A stretch of DNA of 64,000 nucleotides from Hymenopellis radicata (taxonomy: Eukaryota; Basidiomycota; Agaricomycetes; Agaricales; Physalacriaceae): assembly GCA_015501595.1 (NCBI GenBank), contig JADNRX010000229.1:24806-88805 (forward strand). The letters run 5' to 3'. The position numbers were made by a program, and so were the translations under genes. This document shows positions 33,781 to 44,982 of the stretch, piece by piece. Below the pieces are notes generated by a model, which was not told the origin of the DNA, did no database searches, and was given only the letters and a program-made list of their open reading frames with translations. Numbering within the stretch: position 1 is the stretch's first letter; every line of letters starts with the position of its first letter.

Positions 33781-36419
33781 GATATGTGGCGCAGTTTGTG
33801 TGATCCCTAGACAAGATCGAGAGGCGGTCACTTTTCTTCTCTCCTGCTCAAGGTAACAGTTGGCATCGTTGGACACACGCGTGGTGCGGAACTCGGCGGT
33901 TGTCCAACAATCGCTAGGACTCTGTCATTCTTCCTTCCGTTTGTCTTTAGTAGATAGGATGACATAAACACTACGACTGAAACTAGTAAGAATTCTAGTG
34001 CTGTGTAAACCGGGTGATTAATTCGTGTTGACACTTGAAAGTTGACATTGCCAACGGAAAGGGAAAACCTGCGAGCAGTCTACGTACCAACGTAGTCCTT
34101 TGGTAATCGCGGGTCTAAACCGGTTGATTAATGTCCAGATTGGGAACAGCTCGCGCCGCCAACATGTTGCCCACCATCTACACATCCTATTCAATATTTT
34201 CAGAGCACACTCTTGTTACATTTGTGTTCAATGCATCATGCTCACTTTAGGAGATTTCTTTGCAGCAGTTTTCATCAGTTTTGAACGTTGCAGTGGAACC
34301 TGCCAGATGCACAGCCACCGGCAAGGACAGTCCGTGCTCTCTTGAATGTTCAGCATTGAAATACCGTAGCGAACAATATGACAAGTCAGCGAGTTTTTAC
34401 GCGTCATAATACTCAGAATCAGTAAAAGATAGGTACGGCGCGTGTTCCCAATCGGGACTTTACCTAATCGCCGGGTCTAGACTCCTCTAGAGCCAAGTAC
34501 TTAGCTTGCCTTCTGTCTGTCCACTGGAGAGACTAGTACCAACGGCTTCAGGATCATTGGCCCCACTCACTGCCTGCCGACTGGCAACGGAACATTGACA
34601 TAACATCAGGCGCCGAACTCGCGGGAAGATTCATCGTTACTATCAGCTCTGCCATATTCGATCCTGTTTTAGTCGACCAGTGACTCAAACACAACATCTA
34701 ATTCCGAGAAATCATTCATTCCGAATCACAGTTTTCTGTGCCCACAAGTAATAAAGGCGCAGCACGGAGAAACGAGACGGCAACTCGCCTGTCCACAGGA
34801 CAGTAGAATGCAGGGCTTGCGAGGAATGATCGACTGAACGGAACATCCGAAGTAGTGACGAAGTGGCGTTGAAGTGGCGAGAAGATTCATGATCATCAAC
34901 TCTGGCTTCCATCATACTATCTCTATCAAAGCAGATTCACGGTGACTCAACGAGCGCATCTAAGGGCGAAGGAAAAGTCTCGTTCATGTGCTTTCCCTGC
35001 GTAAAGATGAGGACCACGTAGAGCGGCACCGACTCGATAGGACCACCTCGCCCGTCACGATAGTCAAATAAGCCCCAAAGTGGAAGTTCTCCTAGCATAG
35101 ATGAATGTCGTAAATGGTATACGAAACACGGTAAAACTGAGAATCGACAACATTTGTATCCACGGCGACAATTGCGCAGAGAGTCGACTGAAAACTGACT
35201 GCAGATGGCTGAAGCGGTCGAGTCTTGGGGATTAGTCGCCATCGTACAGTCGCCAGTGTTCGGATGGTTTACGAAATGGGTTAAGGAAGCATTGTACAGG
35301 AGAGAGCGGCGGTTATTGTCATGATGGAGCATGACATCAAAGGCGAACACGGACGACGGTGACTCTCATACTTATCTCCTTAGGAAAACAAGAGTCGAGA
35401 GCGAAACTCCAGCAGCGCGCGCATCCCGTTGAAACGTGTTTCTCAACCTCGTACCAGGATCAAAGGACATGAAGGAACGATATAGAGTATTCGCTCGCGG
35501 CCGGATGTGTTGAATATCGGTCCGCGGCAGTTGAGGTAAGGTTTCGCAATTCGATGGTGGCTATCACGGTTCCAGAAGGACCTACCACACGATTCAAGAC
35601 GATCAGTGCGCAGAGGGAAGTGGGATCAGCAGCAGGGCGTTCGGGCGGGTAGTGAGCTTTCGGTAAAGGCTGCAAGACGACTGGAGCCTAGCCATCGTAT
35701 ATCCTAGCCATCTTGTACTGCCATAACCATCTTCGCTCATTGAGTCCTTCGTCTGGCCATGAGAATCGAGAATCTTTGAAGATTCTTGATGATGGTCCAA
35801 GAATAGCAGGTGATCGTGGCAAGATCGTGGCGTGTGCACCGAGCTCCGGCTTTTACCGGAAACCCTGCGTTGCGCCTCACCGATATGCCACGTCGCGTCT
35901 GAGGCGCCCAGCTCCTAGACTGCATACTGCTTTGCTTAATTATCAACCCTCGCAGTATGTCTCTTATGATCTATTTACAGTGACCGCGAAGCCACGGACC
36001 AGTAACTGCACCGTCACAGTGCGCTGTTCACGCCACGATTCTGATGATTATGTGACTAACACTGACGCACGGTCCTAGTGAGTATTCCTTTACAGGACCA
36101 ATGTAACAGAGCTTCATGCTTCGTTATCTCCGTTAGACAAGTCTGAGTCGGTGCTTAGGCCACCTTTTTCCTGTGAGGGTAAGGCTAAGTCAAGAGCTAC
36201 TATCTCACCTCGACCTGCTGCCGGGTATGTAAGGGGTATCATCACAATATGTATTCCAGCGCGTCGGGAGTGTCATCGCTGGGCTGTGGACATGGGATGC
36301 TTCTGTGGTAAGTAGTCAGACTATAAAGCCTCGAGGTAACTGACAAGATAGACCATCGTCTCCCCAGTTCTTCACTCTACACGTCCTGTACTCTCTAAAC
36401 CTCGTTCCACTAGACCCCA
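33781..36419. other. diverged duplicated region without a confident gene
   Basis: 33781-34030 matches the flank of tRNA copy 2. 34555-36400 aligns in blocks with 18130-19710. Frames at 34937-35350 minus and 35713-36078 plus are the longest; the latter ends with NCTVTVRCSRHDSDDYV and resembles 19270-19320 at DNA level only. No functional gene is supported. Confidence 0.4.
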
Positions 36420-36958
36420 ATGTGCTGCCTTCGCCAGTACGTGTAGACATTCTCAGCCTCGAGAGCAATACCGATGAACTAACGATCTTGAAAGAGTTCG
36501 CAACCTTTACACCAAATGTGGTCACGGCGAGACCTTGGTACATTGTCTCCTACAAGCCGCCTACTACTTATTTATTGACGTGCATTTACAACTAGCCGGA
36601 TGAAATGGTAGGCGCCGCATTCTTGTACTACACGTCTTACTAGGCTGACATTTAAGATCATAAGATTTATTGTGAAAACTCCAAATGTCGCTTCAGCCCC
36701 TTCCACCCGGCAGCATGCAAGCCACCTAACTGCCTTAAGACATGCCAGCAATAGTATGTGTTACCCTTGCTACGCAGGCTATACGTTTATATATTTGTGC
36801 CTGATCTACAGCAAGACGTTCCCCCAGCAATACAGTACGTCGTGTTTTTTTCCATCCTAGTGACTCTCTCAGATATCACAGATCCGCACATTGATGCGTT
36901 CTGCGCCTACTGCGTCGCTTATCACCAGCAGCAGCAGAACCTGGCAGCTCGCCGCTGA
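36420..36958 (+). CDS. small cysteine-rich CxHG protein, copy 2
   Basis: Exon 1 is the same 17 nt as in copy 1 (36420-36436), then introns lead to VRNLYTKCGHGETL, PDEM, IYCENSKCRFSPFHPAAC-KPPNCLKTCQQY, KTFPQQY and a last exon NPHIDAFCAYCVAYHQQQQN-LAARR ending at 36958. The Cys/His spacing is kept, so metal binding is again likely. The fourth intron must use the GTATGT donor after CAGCAATA, which yields the QQY that fits the family. The first and last segments differ most from copy 1 (19712-20215); the central Cys core is nearly unchanged, suggesting both copies are under selection. Confidence 0.8.
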
Positions 36959-37475
36959 GCTTAGTACTTCGAACCCGAATGTCTCCCCTAAATCGTTTCT
37001 CTCCGAGAACTGTTATAAAGTTTAGATGCACTTAATACTTAATACTTCACAAATACATTACCGATGGTACATGCTTGTTACTTGTTGACAAACGGACCTG
37101 TCGGCCATGCGCGGCGATTCTTCATCTATAAGTAACTGCTCGAAGTCGGACATATGCACTGGGGATGGTCATTCAGACGTGAGGAAACCACGAATCTGCG
37201 CCCGCGCTTATGATGTTTCGCATCGCCACATTTGCTCGCTGTTGTCCTTTTAGTGATGTACGGCATACTTGTCGGCTACTACGGGCTCGTCATACCATTG
37301 AATCATCGCCTCGCTCCCAATACTGGTAGATGGACGATGGAAGCGCGATTGTTCAGTTGACAGAAGGCGATGCTAGGCAACACCAACAAAAATGCTCAAC
37401 ATATGGCGTAAGAACGTGAACTTTCTGAGTATGTTTGGGTGGCCGGATGGAAGCAAGGTGATGCAGACAAGCACC
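36959..37475. other. intergenic, no gene seen
   Basis: No supported frame or repeat; the duplicated segment appears to end near 37000. Confidence 0.45.
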
Positions 37476-37982
37476 CTATAAGAGGTAGATCTGAATCAAG
37501 AGTCGAGGGTTGTTTTCCTTGATTGCGCCTCGCGGCGCGTTCTGTATAACGTTCAGTAAAATACCTCGACACGAAGCAAAGGTTGCTGACCAGCACGACG
37601 TAAATCGATTTCCGCTGCTCCGGAAAGAGATAGAGGCTAAGTTACATGAGGGGCTGGACCCGCCACAATAATAGTTTTTAGCAGTGGCGGGTGGCCATAT
37701 TTCGGCGAGGGAGGCACCGTGACGTCGTAGCATAGAAGACTGAGTTGAATCAATCGGCGAAGGTCTCCTTATTGGAGAACGCTGGTCCCGCTCTACAATG
37801 GTGACGTTACGGACTACACGACCTAACAACGAAAGTAAGGAGCATAATAAGGTATGTGCAGCTATAGGTAACTCACCTGACTGTGGGCGCTCGTTAATTG
37901 CTTGGCGGGGTCTGGATCCTGTAGCAATGGGAAAGTCGTCTGTGCCTGTCTTCTTCGTAACACGAAAGTCTGCTCTCCCCAT
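37476..37982 (-). CDS. hypothetical protein
   Basis: A minus-strand frame of 168 codons starting MGRADFRVTKKTGTDDFPIA. A GTGAGT donor after RPQSG and a GTTAG acceptor before GRVVRNVTIVERDQR define a 54-nt intron that keeps frame, so the protein may be about 150 residues. The later part (RRPSPIDSTQSSMLRRHGAS) is Ser/Arg-rich. No domain recognised. The 3' end may continue in another exon. Confidence 0.35.
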   Translation of the reverse strand: MGRADFRVTKKTGTDDFPIATGSRPRQAINERPQSGELPIAAHTLLCSLLSLLGRVVRNVTIVERDQRSPIRRPSPIDSTQSSMLRRHGASLAEIWPPATAKNYYCGGSSPSCNLASISFRSSGNRFTSCWSATFASCRGILLNVIQNAPRGAIKENNPRLLIQIYLL

Positions 37983-38106
37983 GATGTGTATCCCGTCTCC
38001 TCGAACAACTCGATAACTTTGCGATCGTGGCGTTTAGAAGTTCAAACATTGACGATCACTTCCTCAACTTGAATTTCGATTTGATGATGACCTACATGTG
38101 CCTGGG

Positions 38107-38816
38107 CTATATAAAGACGCCTGAGCACGGAACGCGCACGACGAAGACATCAATCTGATCCCCATCCTCCAAGTCGTGCTGGGCAGGAATATGCCCTTGT
38201 TGGATCTTGTCACCATCAAACCGAAATGTAAAGATTTTTGGGCGAATCGGATCCAGGTTCATCCCTGCCCCATATGAAACGAACACGTCCTTGAACCGCG
38301 CGCCAAATGGCATTACAACGTCTTTTCTGGTCACACCATTATACAGCGTGAGTGTAAGGGTAGCCTTGGTCTCAGCGACTGGCGCGGGAATAGACCCTCT
38401 GAAAAACCGTCAGCACCCTCGAAGTCAGGTCAAAGATAGATGTCGCACGCCACTTCTTTCTGCGGTATAGCTAGGTTCTCGGAAACGGAGATGTTGCTCA
38501 CAAGAGGCAGGACACTCTCCCAAGAATCCGACGGGATCTCAACGTCTTCCCCTTGACATTCCTCCAGCTCGTGAGTACTGAGCAACATACGTGTCTCGCT
38601 TATGTGAGTGAAGTGGCGATGTATGAGTCCAAGGGCTTCCTGAAAAATTCACATCATATATACCTGGATTAGTAGAACGAGGATGAAGCCCACATCGTAA
38701 GAGACTGCGAGCTGGTTGCGCGGTAACAGTACGCGTCGATTGGCATCACGGTCCGTGATCACCACGAAGCGCGTTTTACGACCTGCATCCGCGGTTGAAG
38801 AACTTGCTTTCGGCAT
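38107..38816 (-). CDS. SUMO-like / Rad60-SLD-type ubiquitin-fold protein
   Basis: Three exons: 38694-38816, 38449-38639 and 38107-38398, joined by introns of 54 and 50 nt (123+191+292 = 606 nt, 201 residues). The C-terminal 90 residues read TLTLYNGVTRKDVVMPFGARF, then FTFRFDGDKIQQGHIPAQHDLEDGDQIDV. This is the beta-grasp pattern of SUMO and Rad60-type SUMO-like domains (F.FDG..I....TP..L.LEDGD.IDV). It ends with VRVPCSGVFI, not the GG needed for conjugation, so it is more likely a SUMO-like domain inside a regulator than a modifier. The N-terminal part (RKTRFVVITDRDANRRVLLPR) may be another fold. Start at 38816 chosen; an upstream Met at 38861 is possible. Confidence 0.7.
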
Positions 38817-39199
38817 CCAAAACTTATGATTGGTTGAAGATAAGCTTAGACAAGGGGGCAAGTCAGGAACTGGAAAGGTGCCTCATCAAACGCTATGCCG
38901 TTATACATAGATTATTGCAGTACCTTAGAAATGCTTGACAGAGAGACAACACGCGTAGAAGGGCGTATAGGCAAAAGTGAGACGGCGGTGGTGGTGGCGA
39001 ATGGGTAGTAGTACACCCACGTTGATGGTGGTCCAAACGAACAATTCGTCCATCACGTCACGCGTTTATGCCAAGACCAATAAAAGTTTCAAACTCCGCG
39101 AACACTGCTCTTCCAAAACAAAAAGGTGGTAGTAGTACACTGTCGCATTCCGTGACTGATTACAAGTTTTGGTTGATATGTTACCATCGCAAACGGTCT

Positions 39200-41965
39200 C
39201 TACTCAGGAATCGGCACTCCAATTTCTTGCCAGAATTCATCCAACTTCCACGGAATATCTCCCCGCCCGCCCATCCTGGCATTGACCGAGTTTTCCTCCT
39301 CTCCCGATGTTTTCACCCATACTCGCAATGGAAAACGGCCCGTGGGATCCCAAACATCTGGGACACCATCGAACGAAATCACTCGAAGGCTTGGGCAAGT
39401 TGTGAAGAAGTCAATGGCGTGACGTCTTTGCAAGTCGTCGATCCCATCATCCAAGGGATAGTCACATCGGCTTGGGCGATACTCGAACCGAGCAAGAGTC
39501 ATGACAAGAACCTCCAGGTGGGGTAGTGAATGGGAAACGGCTTCGCCGAGCGTGAGCTATAGGTATTCATGATCAATTGTAAATCAATACATCCAAGTAC
39601 TTTCCAGCTCACCAAAAGATCAGTCTGCCCCGCCGAGGGAGTACAATCCCAGGGTTGGGAAACCTGGAATGAGCGAAGTTGAGGGAAGAGTAAGCCAATT
39701 GTCTCCACCTCTTCCTCAAGGGAGAGATGGTCGGTGCTCTGCCATTTGCGAAGGAGCAGAGCCTCGGTCGAAGGACGAGGATTGTATGCTTGAGAAAGCA
39801 TAGACGTCTGCTCGACTGCAATTGTTTGAATGGAGCCCGGTATTTCGTACGGGTGATACAGCGTCGAGAACTGTAAGTGGCGCACAGTTCGGAGGACATG
39901 CACCTTACGCGGCTCGGTTTGCCTCGCACGCTCCCTCTCCAGCTGGCACAATTCGTTTGTAGGTTCCAGTCGCAGTGTTTCGAGGGATGGAAAGCATCGC
40001 AAGAATCTCTCAACGTCTGAGGAGGAAAGATCCGTCATAAGAGAGAGAATACGTAGGCTTGAACACCTCATCATTTCCGGGAATTTGTGACTGATGCGAA
40101 CAACGAGGGTGTGCAACGTCGTAGCCGAAGCTGTGATGATACGGTGACTCAGAGAGGAAGACTCCTGGCTAATATGCCCACAAAAGGGTCCCCAAGGAGC
40201 AATCTTAAAAGTAATCCTAAGTGTGACGAGGCTGTTTGGGAGAGACTCCGGCGCGGAATTGTCTATGACTGGCAACACGCCGAGGTGAAAATTGTGAGGT
40301 ATCTCATACAGATGGACAGTCAATGAAGACAAATTTGGCCACTGTCGAGCTACCCTGCCTAGTACAGCCGCGGAGAAGATTTCATGGCATGTACGAGCCG
40401 TATTGGTGCACCTATATGCCCGACATGAGGCCGAGAATGACAATACCAGATTCTGAAGGTTGGGAAGCGATAACTCCTCCAACGGAGGATCGCACAACCC
40501 TGGGGGAGGAGTACGTTTCACGAGAGTGCCAGACGGCGGGAGAGTGCTGAACGCTCTGGCTCGGAAGCTGCAAACCACAGAGCACAGATCCGGTCGAGTT
40601 CTCAGTAGACCGACCAGTCTATCAGCAGATCGGCTATACGCGGCAATGTCAGAACTAGTAGGCGTCGGAAAGATTACGCTCAAAGGATCGGCATAAATCA
40701 AAGACAAGCAGACCTGCCGGATCGTTTTGCAGAGTGTCCACAAACGAAGTAAGCACCGTTCAGGGAGGAACGAGTAGATGTGGAGCTGGATCTCGATAGG
40801 TAGGCAAGCCAGTGTACCTTGGTTCGGCGTTTCGGTAACGTTCTGGGGCTCTAAAGCAGGGAGATCTTGAACCGCCCTCAAAAGTCCCGGTACATGAAAT
40901 ACGGCGCTAAGACCTTCCAATTGAGATAAGATCAACAGCGCTAGGTTGTGGGCCCCGAACGTGCGCCGGTCACTACCAAGTGCGCGATCCCTGGAAACTA
41001 ATTCCGTGATGATGGTGCATAGAGCGACAATATCGAGGAAACAGCGGTGATTCTGAGCATGGCGAGCTTCGGTGGATAGTAACGGCGAAAATGTGTTGTT
41101 TAAGTATGGGCGTGGGATGTGAAGACCATTTCCAGTGGAGCTGGACTGGGTAATCGCGAGGTTCAGGTCCAAGAAGCTGCTGATAGCCAGCTTGACCATG
41201 ATCTGAATGCCTTGCGGCTGCGTCGGACCTTTCGTCGGACCTTTCAAAGACTGTCAGCCCAAAGTTAACTGTCGCCAATTAGAGGACCTTACTGGGATCC
41301 CAAGGATAAGCGTTGGCGACCGTGATTCTTTCAATGCATGAGAGCGCAACCCTAGGATGCTGCGCGAGGTGGACAAGGGAGGGAAGAAACTGGAGTGGGT
41401 TTTCAGGAAGGAACAGCGCGCTCTGAACGACAGCAGCTGCGGCCAGCAGATCCGCGCTCTGAGCACCTTTGAGTGATTCCCATTTTGCCCGTCGCGCAAA
41501 GGCCTTGCGATTGGCGTGATACGAGTCTGGTTGGAGGATGCTATGAGGGAACAACGCATCCTCAAAAACGCCAGCGGCCTGCCATTCCTCTCGCGACGCA
41601 TCGGGTTTTGGAATAGATGCCAGCTGCTCCTCCACAGATTGGAAGACTAGATAAGAGAGACTGTGCGCAAACTTGAGGAACGACGCTTTTCGCGCTTCCT
41701 CCTCGGATCCAGGGCGTAACGTGGATTGATTCTTTCCGTGGAATAGTACATGGTCAGTCAAACCTGATGTGAGAGCATCATCAGTATCAGGAATCTCTGC
41801 ATGCATGCACAGAAGAAGCTTACAATGCCAAGGGACTTCCTCTGATCGATAAGGAGTCATCGCGGTTTCGAGTTGAGAATGCCTGACTCTGCTTGAAGTC
41901 TTACGCCGTGCTGGCGATATGACTGTCGGAGAGAACGACCGGGGCGTTACGTAAGGGTTAACCAT
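39200..41965 (-). CDS. F-box-like protein
   Basis: Exon 1 (41965 to about 41290) starts MVNPYVTPRSFSPTV and ends NAYPWDPS across a GTAAGG donor. Exon 2 (about 41246-39617) begins PTKGPTQPQGIQIMVKLAIS; about 120 residues in lies an F-box-like helix set LACLPIEIQLHIYSFLPERCLLRLWTLCKTIRQ. After that come Leu-rich repeats of the type LSLPNLQNLVLSF and LRILSLMTDLSSSDVERFL. A last intron (GTGAGC..CTATAG) leads to LTLGEAVSHSLPHLEVLVMT and the end at 39200. F-box proteins recruit substrates to SCF ubiquitin ligases, and the repeats would be the binding surface; that role is by family only. About 850 residues, frame intact. Agaricomycetes have large lineage-specific sets of such proteins. Confidence 0.8.
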
Positions 41966-42226
41966 TTAACTTACAAAAGGGCCGCAATCAAACGCGAGAA
42001 CAGGTTCTGCCTGTAATCCGGATCTAGCCACCGTCACCATAATCACGTCTACGTCTTTTCTCGAATAGAAAGAGTTCATACGCACTTGGGATTGTCATTG
42101 AGGTAACGTGCACCGGTCGATATTTACTCAGGGATTACTGGTTGATGCCCCAGGATCCGTTACAAGCTCGCAACATGAGCAGCCCCAAAGATAAAGCCGT
42201 GACTGTCTTGGGTACATAACACTTCC

Positions 42227-43183
42227 TTAGGTCGCCCCCAGCTCTGCATCATCTCTCTCCTCGCGGCGGCGTATCGTCCAATCGTATATCGATTCGGCCT
42301 CCCACGTCCACCCATCGAGAGCCTCCAGCGCAGCACTGCCCCAATCAAAACTACTATGCTCCTCTGCAGACGCCGGCCCGTCAACGAACACGATGATCTT
42401 CTCGTTCACGGGCGCGATGAATCCTGCACCAACGCCGTTCCGAATGAGCGCGCGCATGGGGTCGTAGAACGAGAGCACGTTGAGGATGATGACGGCTAGT
42501 AAAATGTGAACGTGAGATTATTTGAGAGAAAGGTGAGTACTACTGACGTTTGGCGTGCATCCCGATTTGCGTCCAGGTCGTGACTTCCATGAGCTAGTAC
42601 CCAACGCGTAGTAAGAATCTAATGCCAGTGAAATGAAAATATTCAAGCCTTCTTGTATTACCTCTTCATATGTCCCGAACCCGCCGGGCAGCGCGACAAA
42701 TCCGCCCACGGCCCTTTTAGCCATCTCCACTTTGCGTTCATGCATCGTGTCGACCACAATCTTACTTACAATCTCGTAAGCCTTCTTCGGATTTCCGACA
42801 CGACAAGGCTCACCTCCTCAAGTCGGCCAGCAACAACGCTCGGCGCGCGCCCATGGACACTCACCATCGCAGCTGGCGCTATCCCAACGACCTCCCCGTC
42901 TTCCTTGAGCGCCGCCGCCGATACTTCCCCCATAAGCCCCGTCGCCCTCCTCCATAAACCAACCGCCGATTGGTGCGCGCAATAGCTCTGCCAAGTGCTG
43001 TTCAATAATGAATTGAAAGAAAGTCACATGCGCTTGTTGAAAAACCTACATTTAGCTGCATGTACAAACGCCGGCTGATTGCCAGTGCTCGAAGCACAAT
43101 AGACTGCGACCGCGTTCTGCTTCGCCACTGATCATCATGATCAATACTCAAACAGACTTCGAAATAGCGTAGCGAGACTTACT
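42227..43183 (-). CDS. LOG-family (lysine-decarboxylase-like) phosphoribohydrolase
   Basis: The family cleaves nucleoside 5'-monophosphates at the N-glycosidic bond (cytokinin-activating in plants); cytosolic. Motifs: [19 protein letters not shown] at the start, [27 protein letters not shown] and the hallmark [11 protein letters not shown], followed by [13 protein letters not shown] and [13 protein letters not shown]. Five introns of 45-70 nt. The start codon seems split by the first intron: A at 43183, then GTAAGT..CAG (43138-43182), then TG at 43136-43137, giving [11 protein letters not shown]. One base is missing in the YGGG motif (forward CCC run near 42945-42947); one more G restores YGGGxTGLMG. 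The gene otherwise looks conserved, so the break may be a sequence error. Stop at 42227. Confidence 0.85.
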
Positions 43184-43406
43184 GATGCAGGTGATAGAGA
43201 AGAGAGAAACGATGTGGTTCGACTTTAACAGCACAAAGCGCCGTTTTAATGCGTGCCCAGCATGCGTACTTTTAGTACGGACCTAGGGTTCCGAGAAAAC
43301 GAGGTTGAGGTGTCAACGCACGTGTGAACGTGTATAATTACATCAACTTGATACACGGAGTTACACAAGCCCAAAGAGAATAGATAACAAAAAGACACCT
43401 CAACAT

Positions 43407-44982
43407 CTACATCATCTTCTTCGCAACATGGTCTTCTATAGTCTTCACCACCGTCCCCGGATCTACACGAATAGCGTCGCTGTGGAATGACGCCCCCATG
43501 TCCGCATACTGAGGCTCATTTGGATATGTCATGACTCTATACGCGCCATGCGCCATCAGTATAGGACTAGCAAGTGAAAGAAGGAACGTACCGATCATAG
43601 TGGATGGCGTAATGAGTCATACCCAACGCGCGCGCGGTCCACTCGTAATCGTGCGCAAACCCAGGAGGATTGAAAATCTCCACGACCGCAGAAGCCTTCG
43701 TCGGCGGCATAAACACCAGATGCGATAATCCGTTCCCATGTATGCCGACCAGCACCGTCGTCCTCGCCGCCACCTGGATCTGCTTCTCCCTCGACATGTC
43801 CGCCCTCAACTCGTTGAACTCCCATCCCTTCCTCCTAGCGAGACCCTCCAACGCCTGGAGCACAACCGCATGATGCTCATGCGTAAACCTCCGACTCGAC
43901 GTAGCCTGGCGGCTCACATACGTGATCACCACCTTCTCCGGAAGAGGCAGCTGCACCATATCACTCCTCTTCACCTCAACCCCGTGAACCTGACCATCGC
44001 CGCTCTAACAGGCTCCCACCACCCACCAGCCTGCACGCCCATGAGAAGGTTCCTTTCTTGCATATACAGCAAAGGCGCGGAAGCGATGCGGTTGGTGACA
44101 AGACCAACAATGCTAGACCGGAAGGACGCGCTTCTATCCGTGAGCAGAAGGGTGGGGAAATGCCACACTTGATCCACCGATCCCGGACCCGGCCAAGTCG
44201 CGTTGATACGCTCCTGCCAATCTCGCTCGTCTTCAACGGCGAGAGAAGGAAACGCCGCGTGCAAGAAGTATGCGTTCAAGCCTGGCTTGTCGCGCCATCC
44301 ATCGGCATCCGTCCGAGCTAAAATGAGGCGGTTGAGGGGCGGCGGGGTGGGATGCTGGAGGATAGCAGAGTTCGACCGCGATTCGAAGCAGTTGAGAACG
44401 AGCCATGCCAAAATGCCTGTATACCGAAGAATAGTTCCGCGACGAAGTGATAGTAGTGGCCGAGAAATTGAGACGGCTCATTGATGAGAACCTGAATGGG
44501 AATCAGAACATTGGCGATGGCTGGTCTGGAAATTGAACAACGTACAGTGTTCCCCTCGACAGTGTGTACCCTATCACTCCCGCCAGCTCCCCATCGTTCC
44601 TTTGCTTTAGCGCTCGATATGTAAGTAGATCTCTGTCCGTCGGTTCCCGCTCAGCCCTGTTCTTGTCCGTATCAAACCCAGGGAGCCCAGTGCTAATCAT
44701 CATTCTCTTTTGCGGAAACACACTCGGATCATCCGTAACGACGAACAGAGTCCCGTTCGCCATGTAGATATCCTTGAAAAGCGTCCATCCAGCAGCATGA
44801 TGCACGATCGCGGTTTTTGGGAGCTCGCCTTTGATGACAGAGGTGTCGGACGAGGAGGGAAGTAGGTAGGGTCCGAATACGTGGAAAATGGCCGCACCAA
44901 CGACGAAAAAGAGCACATCTCTGCGATGGAGAGACGCCGGAAAGAGCATTATGTTGGCAATCAACAGAAGGTCTATTGCCAA
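43407..44982 (-). CDS. GT61-family glycosyltransferase (DUF563), with two frame breaks
   Basis: Type II membrane glycosyltransferase of the secretory pathway, related to EGF-domain O-GlcNAc transferase and plant xylan transferases; acceptor unknown. The N-terminal anchor is VLFFVVGAAIFHVFGPYLL. Then come EPSQFLGHYYHFVAELFFG, PPLNRLILARTDADGWRDKPG, WHFPTLLLTDRSASFRS, WWEPVRAAMVRF, KVVITYVSRQATSSRR and the family hallmark VGIHGNGLSHLVFMPP, ending AHDYEWTARALGM and a last exon MTYPNEPQYADMGASF to 43407. Two frame changes occur where a five-base C or G run would be expected but four are present: forward GGGG at 44344-44347 and CCCC at 43980-43983. Adding one base at each restores the family sequence, so base errors are as likely as a pseudogene. 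Confidence 0.85.

Larger units (their letters stand above)
30298..37000 (+). repeat. segmental duplication, copy 2
   Basis: Direct copy of 15137-20750 (see there for matching blocks). It is longer because of a ~0.9 kb insertion (about 30405-31345) and smaller ones (about 31850-31930, 33855-33935). It contains one tRNA-Lys gene, one copy of the unknown gene and one of the cysteine-rich gene, in the same order. DPH3, which adjoins copy 1, is not included. Confidence 0.8.

Noticed and set aside
39068..39526. Plus-strand frame of 152 codons opposite the F-box gene's last exon
   Set aside because: The minus strand there continues the F-box protein in frame after a clean intron (LTLGEAVSHSLPHLEVLVMT); the plus frame has no motif.
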